A DNA stretch of 64,000 nt from Myrmaecium sp. VS I D KN 1 (GCA_019775845.1 JADQAV010000010.1:220871-284870); one strand, 5' to 3'. Positions 22,779 through 34,688 are shown, counted from the first letter of the stretch. The notes: generated from the sequence alone by a model not told the origin. Made by a program: numbers and translations.

Positions 22779-23442
22779 GTGCACTCGAGAGAAATGTGCA
22801 TCTTCTCACAATGAATTGGCGCCATTTGAGCCCATCCCAGGTCTTAATGCCTTCAAGGCTATTGCGCGGGCCTTTGAAGCAGAAAGACTGGATTGTTTAT
22901 CCAATTGGCAAATGTCCAGGACGGTTTGCCCCGGGACAGGTTGCGAAGAGCTCAAGAGAGGGGCTCAGCTACAGCAAATAAGTAGTTCTCACCTTAAACT
23001 TGCGTACCACGAGGGATCTGCTGTTTCTTAGGTATGAAGAGACATAGAATACTCCTGTACTAGTAGTATGTTAGGTAGCAAATATTTAAAATATGGGAGG
23101 AGTCTGGAGATTACCTGTGCGCTTACCTCTCGGTGTTACATTGATGGTTGAGATGAATAAAGAAGCCGCGGCTGTAACAAAGAGACCCTTCTTGGCAATA
23201 CATGGCAACGTCCGAAGGCGCGTGCCTCGGATCCTCGCTCGGATGCGTGTACCCTAACGCGCAAGGTTGACTGCCTTCAAAGTCTATGCTCCGACTTCCA
23301 TTCTCGAACATATACATGGTCCCGGTATCATCCAGAACGAAACGGTTGCTGCTATTGCAGCTTTCAAGAGCTCTAGGGCCGCGCGGCAAAACACCCTGAC
23401 TGAAGCTTGCTCTGCATAGCTACGGTTGACTACTCGTTCAAG
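22779..23442. other. Intergenic, about 660 bp
   Basis: This contains the 3' flank of rpb7 and the promoter and leader of the dipeptidyl aminopeptidase gene. An 88-codon minus-strand frame (23123-23389) is open but unrecognised and would lie across the promoter. Confidence 0.45.
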
Positions 23443-26284
23443 ATGCCGAAAGAACGGCTTATATCCGAAGAAGAAAGTCAGCCTCTTACGGGCCAGATGT
23501 CTTCCATGGAATCCTACGATATGGAAGCTCCCCGTTCGTCATCGGTCTCCTCCGCTTCTACCACTTCCCTAGTGCTGGAAGAGCTCGGTCGGGTGCCAGC
23601 AATGCCCTCCGAAAAGAGATACGTGGACGGCCACAACGATACGTTTCCAAGGCGAACAGAGGAATTTGACATCGAGACGAGCCCATACACCCTCGTAAAG
23701 CCCGTAGATCGAAAGGCGCGCCGGTTACTTTGGATCATCGCGGGTCTTGCGCTGACTGGCTGGCTGGTTGCTCTCTTCAGTTTTATCCACAACGGCAGCT
23801 ACAAGCATGCGAGTACGAAGCCACACGATCCGCTTGCCACCAGCTCTCGGGGTTCAGGAAAGAAGATTACTCTGGACCAGATTATGGGCGGAGCATGGTC
23901 TGCGAAGACACAGTCGGTTAGCTGGATAGCTGGACCGAACGGCGAGGATGGGTTGTTGCTGGAGAAGGACACGAAAGATGGATACCTAGTAGTGGAAGAT
24001 ATCCGGAAGGGGGATGAAGGCAGTGCCGGAGCAAGGGTGCTAATGAAGTACCCGGGCTTTCAAGTCGGGGACCAATTGATTCATCCAAACGATGTATGGC
24101 CCAGCAAGGACTTCGAGAAGGTCTTGTGTGCCACAAATCGGGAGAAGAACTGGAGGCATAGCTTCACAGCCAAGTACTGGATCTTCGATGTGCAGACTCA
24201 GACAGCGGAGGCTTTAGATCCTCAGTACCCTGATGCAAGAGTACAGCTGGCAGCTTGGAGCCCTCAGTCAGATGCTGTGGTCTTCACTAGGGACAATAAC
24301 ATGTTTCTGAGGAAATTATCAGAACAGAAAGTCACGCAAATTACCAAAGACGGAAGTCCGGACCTGTTCTATGGGATCCCGGACTGGGTATACGAAGAAG
24401 AAGTCTTCGGTGGGAACAGCGCTACCTGGTGGTCAGAGGATGGCCAGTATATCGCCTTCCTCCAAACCAACGAGTCTATGGTGCCTACCTTCCCTGTCCA
24501 ATATTACCTCTCCCGGCCCAGCGGCAAGGAGCCTGCGCCCGGCGAAGAGGCTTATCCCGATGTGGTGGACATCAAGTATCCCAAAGCTGGCGCTCCGAAT
24601 CCTGTTGTCAAGATCCAGTTCTATGATGTCGCAAAGAACGAAGTCTTCTCTGTCAATATAGACGATGACTTCAAGGATGACGATCGTCTGATTACTGAAG
24701 TAATATGGGCCGGCAGAAGCAAGAAGGTTCTTGTTCGAGAGACGAACCGTGAAAGCGACATCCTCAAGCTTGTGCTCATGGATGTCGAACGCCGATCAGG
24801 CAAGACCGTGAGAACAGAGGACATTAACAAGCTTGACGGAGGCTGGTTCGAAGTATCGCAAGACACCACTTTTATCCCATCAGATCCAGGAAATGGTCGT
24901 AACCATGATGGCTACATCGATACCATTATACACGAGGGATATAACCACCTAGGCTACTTCACGCCGCTCGATAATCCCGAGCCCATTCTTCTAACGCAGG
25001 GGAACTGGGAGGTTGTGGATGCTCCGTCTGCTGTCGATCTAAAGAACAACACCGTCTACTTTGTTTCCACGAAGGAGAGCTCCATACAAAGACACGTCTA
25101 CCGTGTGTCGCTGGACGGTAACGGATTAGAACCCTTGACTGATACTGGAAAGGAAGGTTTCTATGATGTCTCCTTCTCCACAGGTGCGGGATATGCCCTG
25201 CTCACCTATAATGGGCCCGGTATACCATGGCAGAAAGTTGTCAGCACTCCTACTAATCCCAATGATTATGAACGAACGCTGGAGGAAAATAAGATGTTGG
25301 AAAAGATCTCCCGCGAGTACGAACTGCCCATCGATATCTTCGACACGATCGACGTCGGAGGCTTCAAGCTCAACTACTTGGAACGCAGACCTCCTCATTT
25401 CGACCCCAAGAAAAAGTATCCCGTGCTGTTTAACCTATACAACGGGCCTGGATCCCAGTTAGTACAACGCAAGTTCAAAGTCGACTTTCATTCCTATATT
25501 GCTAGTAATCTCGGTTATATCGTGGTTATAGTCGACGGCCGTGGGACCGGTTTCTTAGGACGCGAGGCGCGTGCAATCGTAAGAGGTAATCTAGGTTATT
25601 ATGAAGCACATGATCAGATCTCAGCTGCCAAAATCTGGGCTAAGAAGAATTATGTGGATGCCGACAAGATCGCTATTTGGGGTTGGAGCTATGGTGGTTT
25701 CATGACTTTGAAGACACTGGAACTTGACGGCGGAGAAACCTTCAAATATGGCATGGCTGTGGCGCCCGTCACAGACTGGAGATTTTACGGTATGTCCATG
25801 CCGCGCCCATGAAGCCAGCTCCTCGTTGGTTACTAATTTTCTTCCCTTACAGACTCCATATACACCGAGCGTTATATGCACACTCCTCAGCACAATCCTG
25901 GTGGCTACGACAACAGCTCCATAACTGATGTCAAGAGTCTTTCCAAGAATGTGCGCTGGCTCATGATGCACGGTGCCTCGGATGACAACGTTCACACGCA
26001 GAACTCGCTCACTTTGCTTGACAAGCTCGACCTTGCTGGTATCGAAAATTATGACGTTCATTTCTTTCCAGACTCTGATCACAATATCTTTTTCCACAAT
26101 GCTAATAGGATTGTTTATGATAGTAAGTATTCCCAGTTGATATTGTACCTGTCGGAAGTACTAAGTGATACTAACTGCCCTAGAATTGGCGAATTGGCTC
26201 ATCAATGCATTCAATGGCGAATGGTTACGGACGGAAAACCCAGTGCCAGTTTCTGGTGATGAAGTCATTGTAAGGCTCGAATGA
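23443..26284 (+). CDS. dapB: Dipeptidyl aminopeptidase, type II membrane (DPP IV / DapB)
   Basis: Exons are 23443-25789, 25853-26122 and 26184-26284 (905 residues, normal for DapB). Introns are GTATGT..CAG and GTAAGT..TAG. A cytosolic Ser-rich tail of about 95 residues precedes one membrane anchor ([20 protein letters not shown], about 96-116), then a beta-propeller region and a C-terminal alpha/beta hydrolase. The catalytic serine is Ser749 in WGWSYGG, with Asp826 (ASDDNVH) and His859 (SDHNIFF). The propeller carries the [11 protein letters not shown] motif, whose two Glu residues hold the substrate N-terminus in DPP IV. It removes X-Pro/X-Ala dipeptides from N-termini in the vacuole or late secretory pathway. 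An in-frame ATG at 23407 would add 12 residues; MPKERL fits fungal relatives better. Confidence 0.95.
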
Positions 26285-26800
26285 AAGATGCTGTAGTGCT
26301 TCGGGCTTTTTTTATGTCGGTTTCTGAGGCATTTGGGGGGATCAAGTATCTAGATCGGAACGTTTGTGCTTTACTTGATTTCTTGTTTCAGGATGACATA
26401 CGAACTACTTTTAAGAGAGTGATAGTGTTACACATCATACATCTACAAAGATTGAGGTTGATAATCATCAAAATGTGTACCGGTTCGTTCCTGGGAATCG
26501 AGCATCGGTGGCACTGGTAGAGAGGTCGTCGTTCCCCACACGGGTCCCTATCGCTGCACAACCCCGCCGACGTCATACATCAAGCAATAGAGGTAAGCCT
26601 CCCACTATTGACCGACAAATAAACCCATACATTGTCACCATCAATTTCCTTCATACTCAAAACATTAACACCGCAAGGCTTGATCATTACATACTCGCAT
26701 TTGTCACTCCAGGCAGGAAAATAGTAGCAAAGAATCGACCAAAGTGCCTCTCCTCCTCCGACGCAACGTTAAAAAGCCCGTCAAGGCACACAACAACGAC
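26285..26800. other. Intergenic, about 520 bp
   Basis: This contains the 3' flank of dapB and the promoter/leader of the next gene. The frame upstream of 26801 is open from 26744 but reads like translated leader. Nothing else seen. Confidence 0.45.
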
Positions 26801-27432
26801 ATGTCCGATCTCTCGCCCACAGGGCCCTCGCAGCCCACCCAAGCGCAAGCCTACGAAACCCAAGGCAACCCCGTCACCAAAGAGCCCGCCGAGATCCGGG
26901 CTGCAGCACAGAACACCGCGCAGAACAAAGACTCGACAGCCGTCGATCAGCGCATCCCGCAGGAGCAGGTGGGCGATGCTTCGCAGGCGAAGCCGACGGC
27001 GCTGGGCAGGGGGATCCGCGGTGCGGGGCCGGGGGAGGAGGCGAAGGGGTTGACGAGCGAGGATGTTGGGCGGCACAATGAGTTGGATGGGGAACAGATG
27101 TACATGCCCGGCGAAGGCAAGGTGGCTGATGCGGTGGAGGGGAAGGAGCTGCGGGGGGCGAGTGGGGAGCAGCCTGGGTTCGAGAGTGATTTGGATCGGT
27201 GAGTGCTGTGCTGGAACTTGGGACGATGCTCTCCGTCCTCCGCGCGATCCACGGTCAATTGCTAATGCGTGTCTCTCGCATGTATAGAAAGAAGAGAGAG
27301 CAAGCCCCCGCGAGGGAAGCCATCAAAGAGAGTAGGAAGGAGAAAGTGGACGTAGGAGGTGTGTTGGGACAAACTGGTGGACCGGCGAATCCGGTGGGTA
27401 AAGACAAATACCCTAATACCGGTGATTATTGA
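26801..27432 (+). CDS. Small disordered hypothetical protein
   Basis: Exons are 26801-27198 and 27288-27432 (180 residues), spliced at GTGAGT..TAG with frame kept. The protein starts MSDLSPTGPSQPTQAQAYET. It is rich in Gly, Glu, Ala, Gln and Lys, with no membrane segment or Cys. Short motifs that look conserved are EEAKGLTSEDVGRHNELDGE, MYMPGEGKVADAVEG and the C-terminal GPANPVGKDKYPNTGDY. The composition suggests a soluble, largely unfolded protein, somewhat like fungal stress-related hydrophilic proteins, but that is only a resemblance. Upstream in-frame Met at 26744 is possible. It converges on the TAF3-like gene, 3' end to 3' end. Confidence 0.7.
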
Positions 27433-27781
27433 GAGTAACTCGTGAGGACGGCTTGAGAGACTGCTGAGACGAAACTGGGCGTTACTGAAAATGTATGATT
27501 CATGAGATTTTCCCATAGACGAAGCTTTCACCTTGAAATATTGAAGACAGCTTCCTCTCGAAGATCTGTAGCTCGCCCAAACTCTTTTGCTCAGAGAACG
27601 ACATTATCCCAGAGGCACCTCCCAGAGGTTTTACGACCATGATGGCCGTTGATCGAAAGCGACCACCGCAACCAGGACGCCATAAGTAATTGAACACCGA
27701 GAAGAAACAAGCCCTCATGACCAACGCCGCCGCTATGCAAAGAACGATGAGAATAAATGGCACCGTCCCCGTCCGACCCGT
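27433..27781. other. Short convergent intergenic region
   Basis: About 350 bp between two 3' ends. No feature recognised apart from expected 3' UTR sequence. Confidence 0.5.
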
Positions 27782-28592
27782 TCACTCTTCGGTGTCCATC
27801 GCATCACCTCGCGCGTCATCCAGGGAGTCCGCAGCATAGCCGTTCCCTTCTTTGATCGTGTCCAGCTTCTGGGATCTTTGCTGTGTTCTTGCGATCCAGT
27901 CATGGATGGACTCCGCTGGACCCCCTTCAATCTTGATAGGCTTAGGATCTGCAGGTTTGCCGAGCACTGTGCCTTGATATCGTGATTCCTCCCCTGTTTT
28001 GCTGTGCTTCTTCTTAAGCGCTATAAGGAAGTCGTTAGCATGAGAAGATCGTAAAGACGAGCTTCGGCCTCAACCTACCAGTAAGATAGTCCACCCGCTC
28101 CTCTAACGCATCCACTTCCGCTTGTCCAGGTTGGTTCTTATCTCCCACCAGACCAGCGATCCTTCTGATCTCCAGGCACTGCGCACCCTTAATCCAGTCC
28201 AGGAATTCTCGCACATCTGCGGTGTCCTCCGCGTCCCTCCTCATCCGCTCCTTTGCCCGTAATCCGTTCCGCTCGGGCCATTCCTCCAGCGGTTTGCGCA
28301 GCTTCTCCTTCCATGCTTCTTCGGTAGGTGTGAGATGTGGTATAATAACGCCGCAGTCTTGCAGTGCCATCCTGACATCTGTGATGTCGGGTTCGGGAGT
28401 GTTGTGGTTTGAATAGGCATTCTCGACCGTCCGTGAGGCAAGAAGGAGGATGTAGCGAGCGGTAATGTCGGTGAGGGTATCGAGGACGGACGGCTTGGTG
28501 GCTTGAAACCCAGCTGCGCGAAGAATATGCAGAATCGCCGGTCGGAGAAGGGCGTTGTGAAGGACGAAGGCGTCGCTGTCTACGCTGGACAT
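27782..28592 (-). CDS. Bromo_TP histone-fold protein, TAF3-like TFIID subunit
   Basis: Minus-strand exons are 28079-28592 and 27782-28020 (250 residues), joined by a GTAGGT..TAG intron that contains CTAAC. The N-terminal 80-90 residues form a histone fold of the Bromo_TP class: HNALLRPAILHILRAAGF, KPSVLDTLTDITARYILLLA, then VENAYSNHNTPEPDITDVRMALQ. This matches TAF3 (and more distantly TAF8) proteins, which pair with TAF10 in TFIID. The C-terminal part has a basic cluster (LKKKHSKTGEE) and an IHDWIARTQQR segment; no PHD finger is present, as in fungal TAF3-like proteins. Start chosen at MSSVDSDAF; an in-frame Met lies at 28670. It is head to head with the TAF7 gene. Confidence 0.8.
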
Positions 28593-28956
28593 GGTGCCGT
28601 TTCGCGCGCCGGTCGGGTGTGAATACGGGTGTGTTCTGGCGGCGCGTCTGATGCTATGCTGGAAGCGCAAATGGGAGGTTTAGCATGCCTCCTCCGATGC
28701 CATCTGCCAGAGGAGCGCAAATGGTCTGGCGGCGTCTGGGCGTGCCGAAGTTGAGATTTGGTTGATCAAACCGTCTGTCGCAAGCAGTTGCACGTCGTCA
28801 GACTTTCTGAAGCTCTGGGCTTGGCGCCTGTTCACCTTTCCACGACCACAGGATTCCGGCACCCTGCCAGCCCGACGGTAGCGCGCCACAACATATCACG
28901 GACGCTCCTATATGTCCATGTAACACAGATAGTCACCAGCGAACGCGATCCGCACG
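28593..28956. promoter_or_regulatory. Bidirectional promoter between two TFIID-type genes
   Basis: Only 364 bp separate the start codons of the TAF3-like gene and the TAF7 gene, so they must share or abut promoters. This is a simple arrangement for co-expression of subunits of one complex; that co-expression is inference. Confidence 0.6.
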
Positions 28957-30570
28957 ATGTCGGAGCCTACCGACAAGCCAAAGCTGGGCCTCAAGCTCAA
29001 GCTCAACACGAAACCGCAAACGGCACCACCTCCACCGGAAACTCCGACCCCAGTCTCCGGCGGTGCTCCTAAAATGAAGCTCAAGCTGTCCATGTCAGCA
29101 GCCCCTACACCTTCCTCGGAGAATCCACCTGCATTAGAGCCACCAAAGAAGGAGAAGCGCAAATACACGAAGAAGCCAAAGCCCGCCGACGGCGAGGCGA
29201 ATGCTAAAGCACCCAAGAAACGTGCCCGAAAAGGCGAACATGACGATAGCAGCACACCGGCGAAGCGCCCTCGAGGCTCTTCGCCCATGGCACTGCCATC
29301 TGCTCCAGGATTGACACTCAAGCTGAAACGACCAACAATCAAACCCCCCGACAGTAGCGGCCCGAAAGGTTTACGGCTCAAGCATCAAGGTCGCCCACCT
29401 CCGCGACCTCCAGGCGTAGGCTATGACAGCGAAGCTGAGGATGCGGAGGTAGATCCTGCCATCGAGCACCAGTTCATCTTACGGATGCTCCCTGGCGACG
29501 ACTGCGACAGGCTACGACGGGCAATTGACGAACGAAAGATTGGCGTGAAGCCTGCGGAAGGGGGCTTTGACGTACACATGCGGTTCATTGACAAAGAGGG
29601 GCGGCGATCCATTGTCGAGATCCAGGACCGGAAGTACGCTGCTACCTTGTTGGACCTTCCGTGTGTGATTGAGGGCATGAAAAGTTGGGATAAGAAGGGA
29701 TGGTGGAAGGGAGGGGACATATGTCAGATCCTGCTCGTTCTGGGTCCGATAAAGAATGATGAGGAGGCTAAAACATATCCGCTGCCGAAGGAAGTTGACG
29801 CCGTGCGATGGCAATACCCTCATGGTCTGACGCCTCCGATGCATTACGTGCGAAAGCGCCGTTTCCGCCCTCGTGCCGATTATCGCACAATCGAGGCGGT
29901 TGAGAGAGAGGTTGAGCGACTTCTGGCGCAAGACGCAGAGATGGAGGCCAACGGCGGGAATGTGGACTTTTCCGTCCTGGACCCTGATGCTATGCGGGAC
30001 GAAGGTAGCGCTGCGGAATCAGAGGAAGAAGACGAAGAAGGGCAACAGGAGTACGGGGACGCAGATGCAGAGGGCTTCGAAGACGACATGGAACAAGATC
30101 TACTCAACGCCTTCGATGCCGCAGACGAAGGCGATGATTCTCAGCTGTTCGGCGGAGAAGCTCCAACACAGCACGACGTTGCTATGCATGCTATCAACGG
30201 CGGAGAGCACCAACTGCACCATCCTGGCGTCGCCGCAGCCACTCCAGAATCTGCTGCTCCTTCTCCAGCAACTGGAACAGGTTCTGGGACGGGGGAGTCA
30301 GAGTCCGAAGATCTCTTCGGCGAAGACGAAGAAGACGAGGAAGAGGAAGAAGAAGAGTTGGACGAGGAGCAGCTGGCTGCCCAGCAAGAAGCGGCACAAC
30401 AACGTGAGGAGATTGCAGATCTCGAAAAGGAGGTGCAGAACGCTTTGCGGCAGATGGAGCAACAGGCCAACCCGTTGCTGAGACAGAGACTGGCAGGCAA
30501 AGTCAAGAGTTTGCAGCAAGATCTGGAGTTGAAGAAGAAAAGCTTGGGCAATTGGCAGGATGATGATTAG
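28957..30570 (+). CDS. taf7: TFIID subunit TAF7
   Basis: Intronless, 537 residues. The N-terminus starts MSEPTDKPKLGLKLKLN, is rich in Pro/Lys, and repeats LKLKL-type motifs. The TAFII55/TAF7 domain spans about residues 168-325: EHQFILRMLPGDDCDRLRRA, VHMRFIDKEGRRSIVEIQDRK, YAATLLDLPCVIEGMKSWD, GDICQILLVL and the TPPMHYVRKRRFR motif. The C-terminal third alternates acidic runs (DEEDEEEEEEELDEEQ) with a helical coiled coil (about residues 455-530). TAF7 contacts TAF1 in TFIID. Yeast Taf7 has a similar size (590 residues) and an acidic tail. Start is secure because it is the first Met after the divergent promoter and fits the family. Confidence 0.94.
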   Translation: MSEPTDKPKLGLKLKLNTKPQTAPPPPETPTPVSGGAPKMKLKLSMSAAPTPSSENPPALEPPKKEKRKYTKKPKPADGEANAKAPKKRARKGEHDDSSTPAKRPRGSSPMALPSAPGLTLKLKRPTIKPPDSSGPKGLRLKHQGRPPPRPPGVGYDSEAEDAEVDPAIEHQFILRMLPGDDCDRLRRAIDERKIGVKPAEGGFDVHMRFIDKEGRRSIVEIQDRKYAATLLDLPCVIEGMKSWDKKGWWKGGDICQILLVLGPIKNDEEAKTYPLPKEVDAVRWQYPHGLTPPMHYVRKRRFRPRADYRTIEAVEREVERLLAQDAEMEANGGNVDFSVLDPDAMRDEGSAAESEEEDEEGQQEYGDADAEGFEDDMEQDLLNAFDAADEGDDSQLFGGEAPTQHDVAMHAINGGEHQLHHPGVAAATPESAAPSPATGTGSGTGESESEDLFGEDEEDEEEEEEELDEEQLAAQQEAAQQREEIADLEKEVQNALRQMEQQANPLLRQRLAGKVKSLQQDLELKKKSLGNWQDDD

Positions 30571-31110
30571 TTTTGGTCTCATACAGGATTAGTTGTGAGA
30601 CCTCTCCTCGGTGTCCGGGACGGCATGGGACGGGTATCAGCATTGACTTTATATCACTGGCGCATGGGGCGTACTTGCTGGGCTGGTTCTGGCAGGGCTG
30701 ATCTTGTCTTTCAAAGCGAGAGAAGCTGGCAAGGCATATATTGTTGATGTTCACACCAACCACAAAACCATGCAAACCCGAATTAGTGGACTCTTCGTCT
30801 TTGTAGAGGCTCGCCTGGCGTTTTGTAGTCGTTTATCTAGATCGGAGATGCATCAGCCACTTGTGGCGTTGCCGCGATCCGGCATGGAATGAATGACGGG
30901 GCGGGGCAGCCAGACGTCATGGCCCGGAGCTCCCTCATATATCTTGCCATTTCGTCAGTCTGGATGATATACCAACTTCAAACCACCACCCCTGCTTGCA
31001 ACTACTCCTTTACCTTGCTCCACATAATTCGATACCCGCTCTCAGTTTCTCTATACTTCTCTAACCTCTTGACCAATTTTCGGAAATTTTGACGGGCAAA
31101 GACATTCACA
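30571..31110. promoter_or_regulatory. Intergenic, 540 bp, upstream of NAXD gene
   Basis: This holds the 3' flank of taf7 and the promoter and leader of the next gene. A TCATATATC stretch at 30935-30943 and a pyrimidine-rich leader (30985-31075) precede the start at 31111. No coding feature. Confidence 0.45.
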
Positions 31111-32210
31111 ATGGCCGCTGCAAACAGAAAGGAGATCTTGGGGAAGGTCTACAAGATGATCCCTCCCATGCTTGAGAGCTTCCACAAAGGTAACGGAAGC
31201 CAATCCCTTTGTGCAGCGTTTCACTACATGCTAACACTCGCGGACAGGTCAGCTCGGACGTGTAGGTGTCATTGGTGGCAGCGAAGACTACACTGGCGCA
31301 CCCTACTTCTCCGCCATGGCATCTGCGAAGCTTGGTTGCGATATGGTGAGTTCCTGAACAGCTTCATCTTGGTATCAACGGCCCAAGTTTCTAACCATCC
31401 TCACGCCAGTCCCACGTCATCTGCGAGCCCGGTGCCGGCGCTGTAATCAAGACATACTCCCCTAACCTGATGGTGCACCCCTACATGCGGCAATCCAAGA
31501 ACCTCGGGCCCAACGAGACCCCCCAGACCGTCGCGGAGCAGGTGCTCGCCATGCTGCCACGGCTGCACGTCATTGTCATCGGTCCGGGTCTGGGACGCGA
31601 CCAGCTCATGCAGGACACCTGCGCCAAGGTGATCGAAGAGGCGCGCAAGCAAGGGATCCCCTTCGTTCTCGATGCCGACGGCCTCTTCCTCGCGCAGACC
31701 CGGCCCGAGCTCGTCCAGGGCTGCACCGAGTGCATCCTCACGCCCAACGTGGTCGAGTTCGGCCGGTTGGCGAAGAGCAAGGGCATCGAGGTCAAGGCCA
31801 ACGACCCGGAGATGTGCTCGCGCCTGGCCAAGGAGTTCGGCGGCGTGACCATCATCCAAAAGGGCGCTAAGGACTACATCAGCAACGGCAAGTTCACGCT
31901 CGTCTCCGAGGGTGAGGGTGGGCTGAAGCGCAGCGGTGGCCAAGGCGACACCTTGACTGGCAGTCTGGCCACACTGCTGGCGTACCGGAAGGCGTATCAT
32001 GAGAAGCTTTGGGATCACGGCACCGACTTCGAGCCTGCGGAGACGCTAGCGCTGGCCGCGTACGGCGGCTCCGCTATCACCAGGGAGTGCTCGAGGCTGG
32101 CGTTCAAGGAGAAGGGCAGGGCGCTGCAGGCAGGTGACCTGACGGAGCATGTCCACCAGGCGTTCGTCAACGTCATCGGTGACCCTGGCACTGGCAACGG
32201 CAAGTTGTAA
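31111..32210 (+). CDS. ATP-dependent NAD(P)H-hydrate dehydratase
   Basis: Exons are 31111-31189, 31248-31345 and 31410-32210 (325 residues). Introns are GTAACG..CAG and GTGAGT..CAG, both with CTAAC/CTAACC branch sequences. Ribokinase-like YjeF C-terminal domain (CARKD/NAXD): [60 protein letters not shown] and the ATP-site signature [20 protein letters not shown]. The enzyme dehydrates damaged S-NAD(P)HX back to NAD(P)H using ATP, acting with an epimerase encoded elsewhere. The size matches fungal orthologues. No clear mitochondrial presequence at this start, so the visible isoform is probably cytosolic. Confidence 0.95.
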
Positions 32211-32870
32211 GGGAAGATGTTTTGGGGCTAGAAAAGACAAACAGGAGAACGCTGCTGTAAAGACAGCATGAGACGATAAGTTATGATTAGCTATGACATG
32301 TATACATAGATGAATTCAGAGATGTTTTGGTTATGATGTGGACTGGTGCATCCTTCTGTCTCGTAAGTGAAGTTAAGGTCAATGACGGAGGGGGTGATAA
32401 GACGTTAGAAAAGGTCCTTCGTAGGATATTGGGTAAGAAGACCCCGGTGAGTGATGAGAGGCAGGACCTGGGAAGTTAACCACATGGAAAAAAGGCACGA
32501 TTTCGACACCAGGGAAACCGTAATCAGTGATTGGTTCGAGATGGGATTTTCATTCGTCTCATCTCTATCAACTGCAGCCCACTTCTCGTCCACTCGAGGA
32601 AGGCATGAAAGGACCTGCTTTGCCACCATGCCACCCTTTTGGTCGCAATCCGACAAGTGCTCGTCCATTTCTTCGTATCGTAGCCCTTTCCGTCTTGAAA
32701 CCTCGAGTGAATTCACAGCCGCTCCCGATCGTCGGTCTCCCTTGCCCCATGTTGTCGTTCGTTGTTTTTGGAGACGTAAGAAAACCGATTTCAATTCATG
32801 GTATTTTTCATGAAGTACATTGCCTCCAATCCCCATCAAGCAACCATGCACCCAGGACCCAAAGCAGCAT
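32211..32870. other. Convergent intergenic region, 660 bp
   Basis: 3' flanks of the NAXD gene (+) and rps15 (-). No additional gene seen. Confidence 0.5.
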
Positions 32871-33478
32871 TTACTTGAGAGGAATGAAACGAGAAGAGTG
32901 GGTGGCACCAATACCGGGCCTACCGTGCTTGACGGGGCGGCTGTGATACGTTAGCTACCATCGTCCCTTGGTCCAGACCAGATTATCCGGTGTCGATGAA
33001 ACGTACTATGAGATGGAGAACTCTCCGAGGTAGTGGCCGACCATCTCAGGCTTGATCTCAACCTGGTTGAACTCCTTGCCGGAGTAGATACCGATGACGC
33101 TGCCAATCATCTCGGGGACGACGATCATGTCACGGAGGTGAGTCTTGACGAGGTCGGGCTTCTCGTTGGGCTTGGCCTCGGACTTGGCCTTGCGAAGCTT
33201 CTTGATGAGACCCATGGGCTTCCTCTTCAGACCACGGTTGAACCGACGGCGGGCACGGGCGTGAACGACATCGCGGAGCTGCTCGCTGGAAAGGTCCAGG
33301 AGCTGGTCGAGCTCGATTCCACGGTAGGAAAACTGTGAACGGAGACGTGGGCGTCAGTCATGCGGTGCGCTTCGCAAGGGAGGATTAAGAGCCTGCACAA
33401 AGGGCGGCTCACCTTGCGGAATGCTCTCTTCCTCTTAAGCTCGGCAGCCTCCTCGGCATTGTATTCGACGTCGGCCAT
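32871..33478 (-). CDS. rps15: 40S ribosomal protein S15 (uS19)
   Basis: Minus-strand exons are 33413-33478 ([20 protein letters not shown] + RK), 33007-33332 and 32871-32940; 153 residues. The introns are GTGAGC..CAG and GTACGT..CAG. Diagnostic motifs are [56 protein letters not shown] and the C-terminus [18 protein letters not shown]. The protein sits in the head of the small subunit near the decoding site. Without the last intron the frame would end at EFSIS and lose the functional tail, so the 70-nt last exon matters. Identification is secure. Confidence 0.97.
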
Positions 33479-34270
33479 GATTGCGGTGTTCGAAGTGTCT
33501 TGTCGGAGAGTGGACTTCGAAGGGGGCAGTTGGTTGTCGGGTCGCTGGTCGTCGTAGAAGTTCTGTGAAATCGCCCAGCCAAGGTCGAATTTCGCTAGGT
33601 ATTGTGGTGGAGCGGAGCGGACCAACAAGCGAGCCGACATGCGCCAGCCAATCACGTCCCACTATCAAAAAGCGACCCTTTCTCATTGAGATATCGCAGC
33701 AACACCACATCGGCAACTCTGGTCGCAAAGGCAATCAATAATCCAACTGCGATTCTTCTTATGCAAAAAAAAGAGGGTTGTGCTGGAGCAGGGCTTTGAA
33801 CATTCACCACGAGCTCTATAACATTGGCGCCAATTATACATGGAAACTGGAACGCTGGCACCATGACCGTATAAATGCTCTGCACCGAGATTTGTAGCCG
33901 TCTCATGCAATCGAGTGAGGTACAATTCGAAAGTGGAAATCAGTCAGTATAGCATCGATATCTTATCAGTCTATTCACAAAACGTAGCGAAGCATGAGGC
34001 GCATCAATCACTTGGACAGGCACATCAATGTTCAGAGGTCACAGAAAAGAGTCTTCAGGAGGATAAACGGCTGTTCATTGGTCCTGAAAAAACTGCTTCA
34101 GCACGGTACAAGACTGCCCTACAGCCTGACGGTTTTTACACCAGTTCCAGCACGCTCGAGTCCGTCCTGTTTTTCCCCATTCCATTCATGCCACGTAAAT
34201 CCTGTGCGATCGTAGGTATCCCAGAACTTTTAACGTGGAATTTTCAACGACATGACTTGAGATGAGGCGC
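33479..34270. other. Intergenic, 790 bp, promoter of rps15
   Basis: Promoter and leader of rps15 lie at its right-hand side; the 3' flank of the P2 gene lies near 34270. A TTTATG/TATACATGG segment occurs around 33833-33842. No gene-like frame. Confidence 0.45.
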
Positions 34271-34688
34271 TTAGTCGAAGAGACCGAAGCCCATGTCCTC
34301 GTCAGACTCCTCCTTCTCCTCCTCCTTGGCGGCAGCGGGAGCCTCCTCAGCGGCGGCACCGCCAGCGGCAGCAGCGCCACCAGCAGCGGGGGCAGCACCA
34401 GCGCCACCAGAGGGAACGGAGGCAAGTTTGGTGGAACCCTCAGCGATGAGCTATAGAATATGAATGTTAGCCATTATTCCATGTCTCCTGTAAACTTTTG
34501 CTGCAGCAAAAAGTGCGGAAATATCGTACCTCCTTGACGTCCTTGCCAGCGAGCTCAGCGACGAGCTTGTCGAGGCGCTCGGAGTCAGCCTCAATGCCAA
34601 CGGACTCAAGAACGGTCTTGATGTCCTCGGCCTTGGGCTCAGCGTTGCCGCCGAGCTGGAGGAGGAGGTAAGCTGCGAGGTGCTTCAT
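34271..34688 (-). CDS. 60S acidic ribosomal protein P2
   Basis: Minus-strand exons are 34530-34688 and 34271-34450 (112 residues) with a GTACGA..TAG intron. It starts [20 protein letters not shown] and contains [20 protein letters not shown]. An Ala/Gly-rich hinge and the universal stalk tail [14 protein letters not shown]-type ending (here [18 protein letters not shown]) follow. P2 dimerises with P1 on the large-subunit stalk and recruits translation GTPases. The [10 protein letters not shown] start separates it from P1, which begins differently. Length is typical. Confidence 0.96.

Noticed and set aside
23123-23389. 88-codon minus-strand frame with several cysteines before dapB
   Set aside because: No signal peptide, no splice context, no family likeness; it lies in the dapB promoter.
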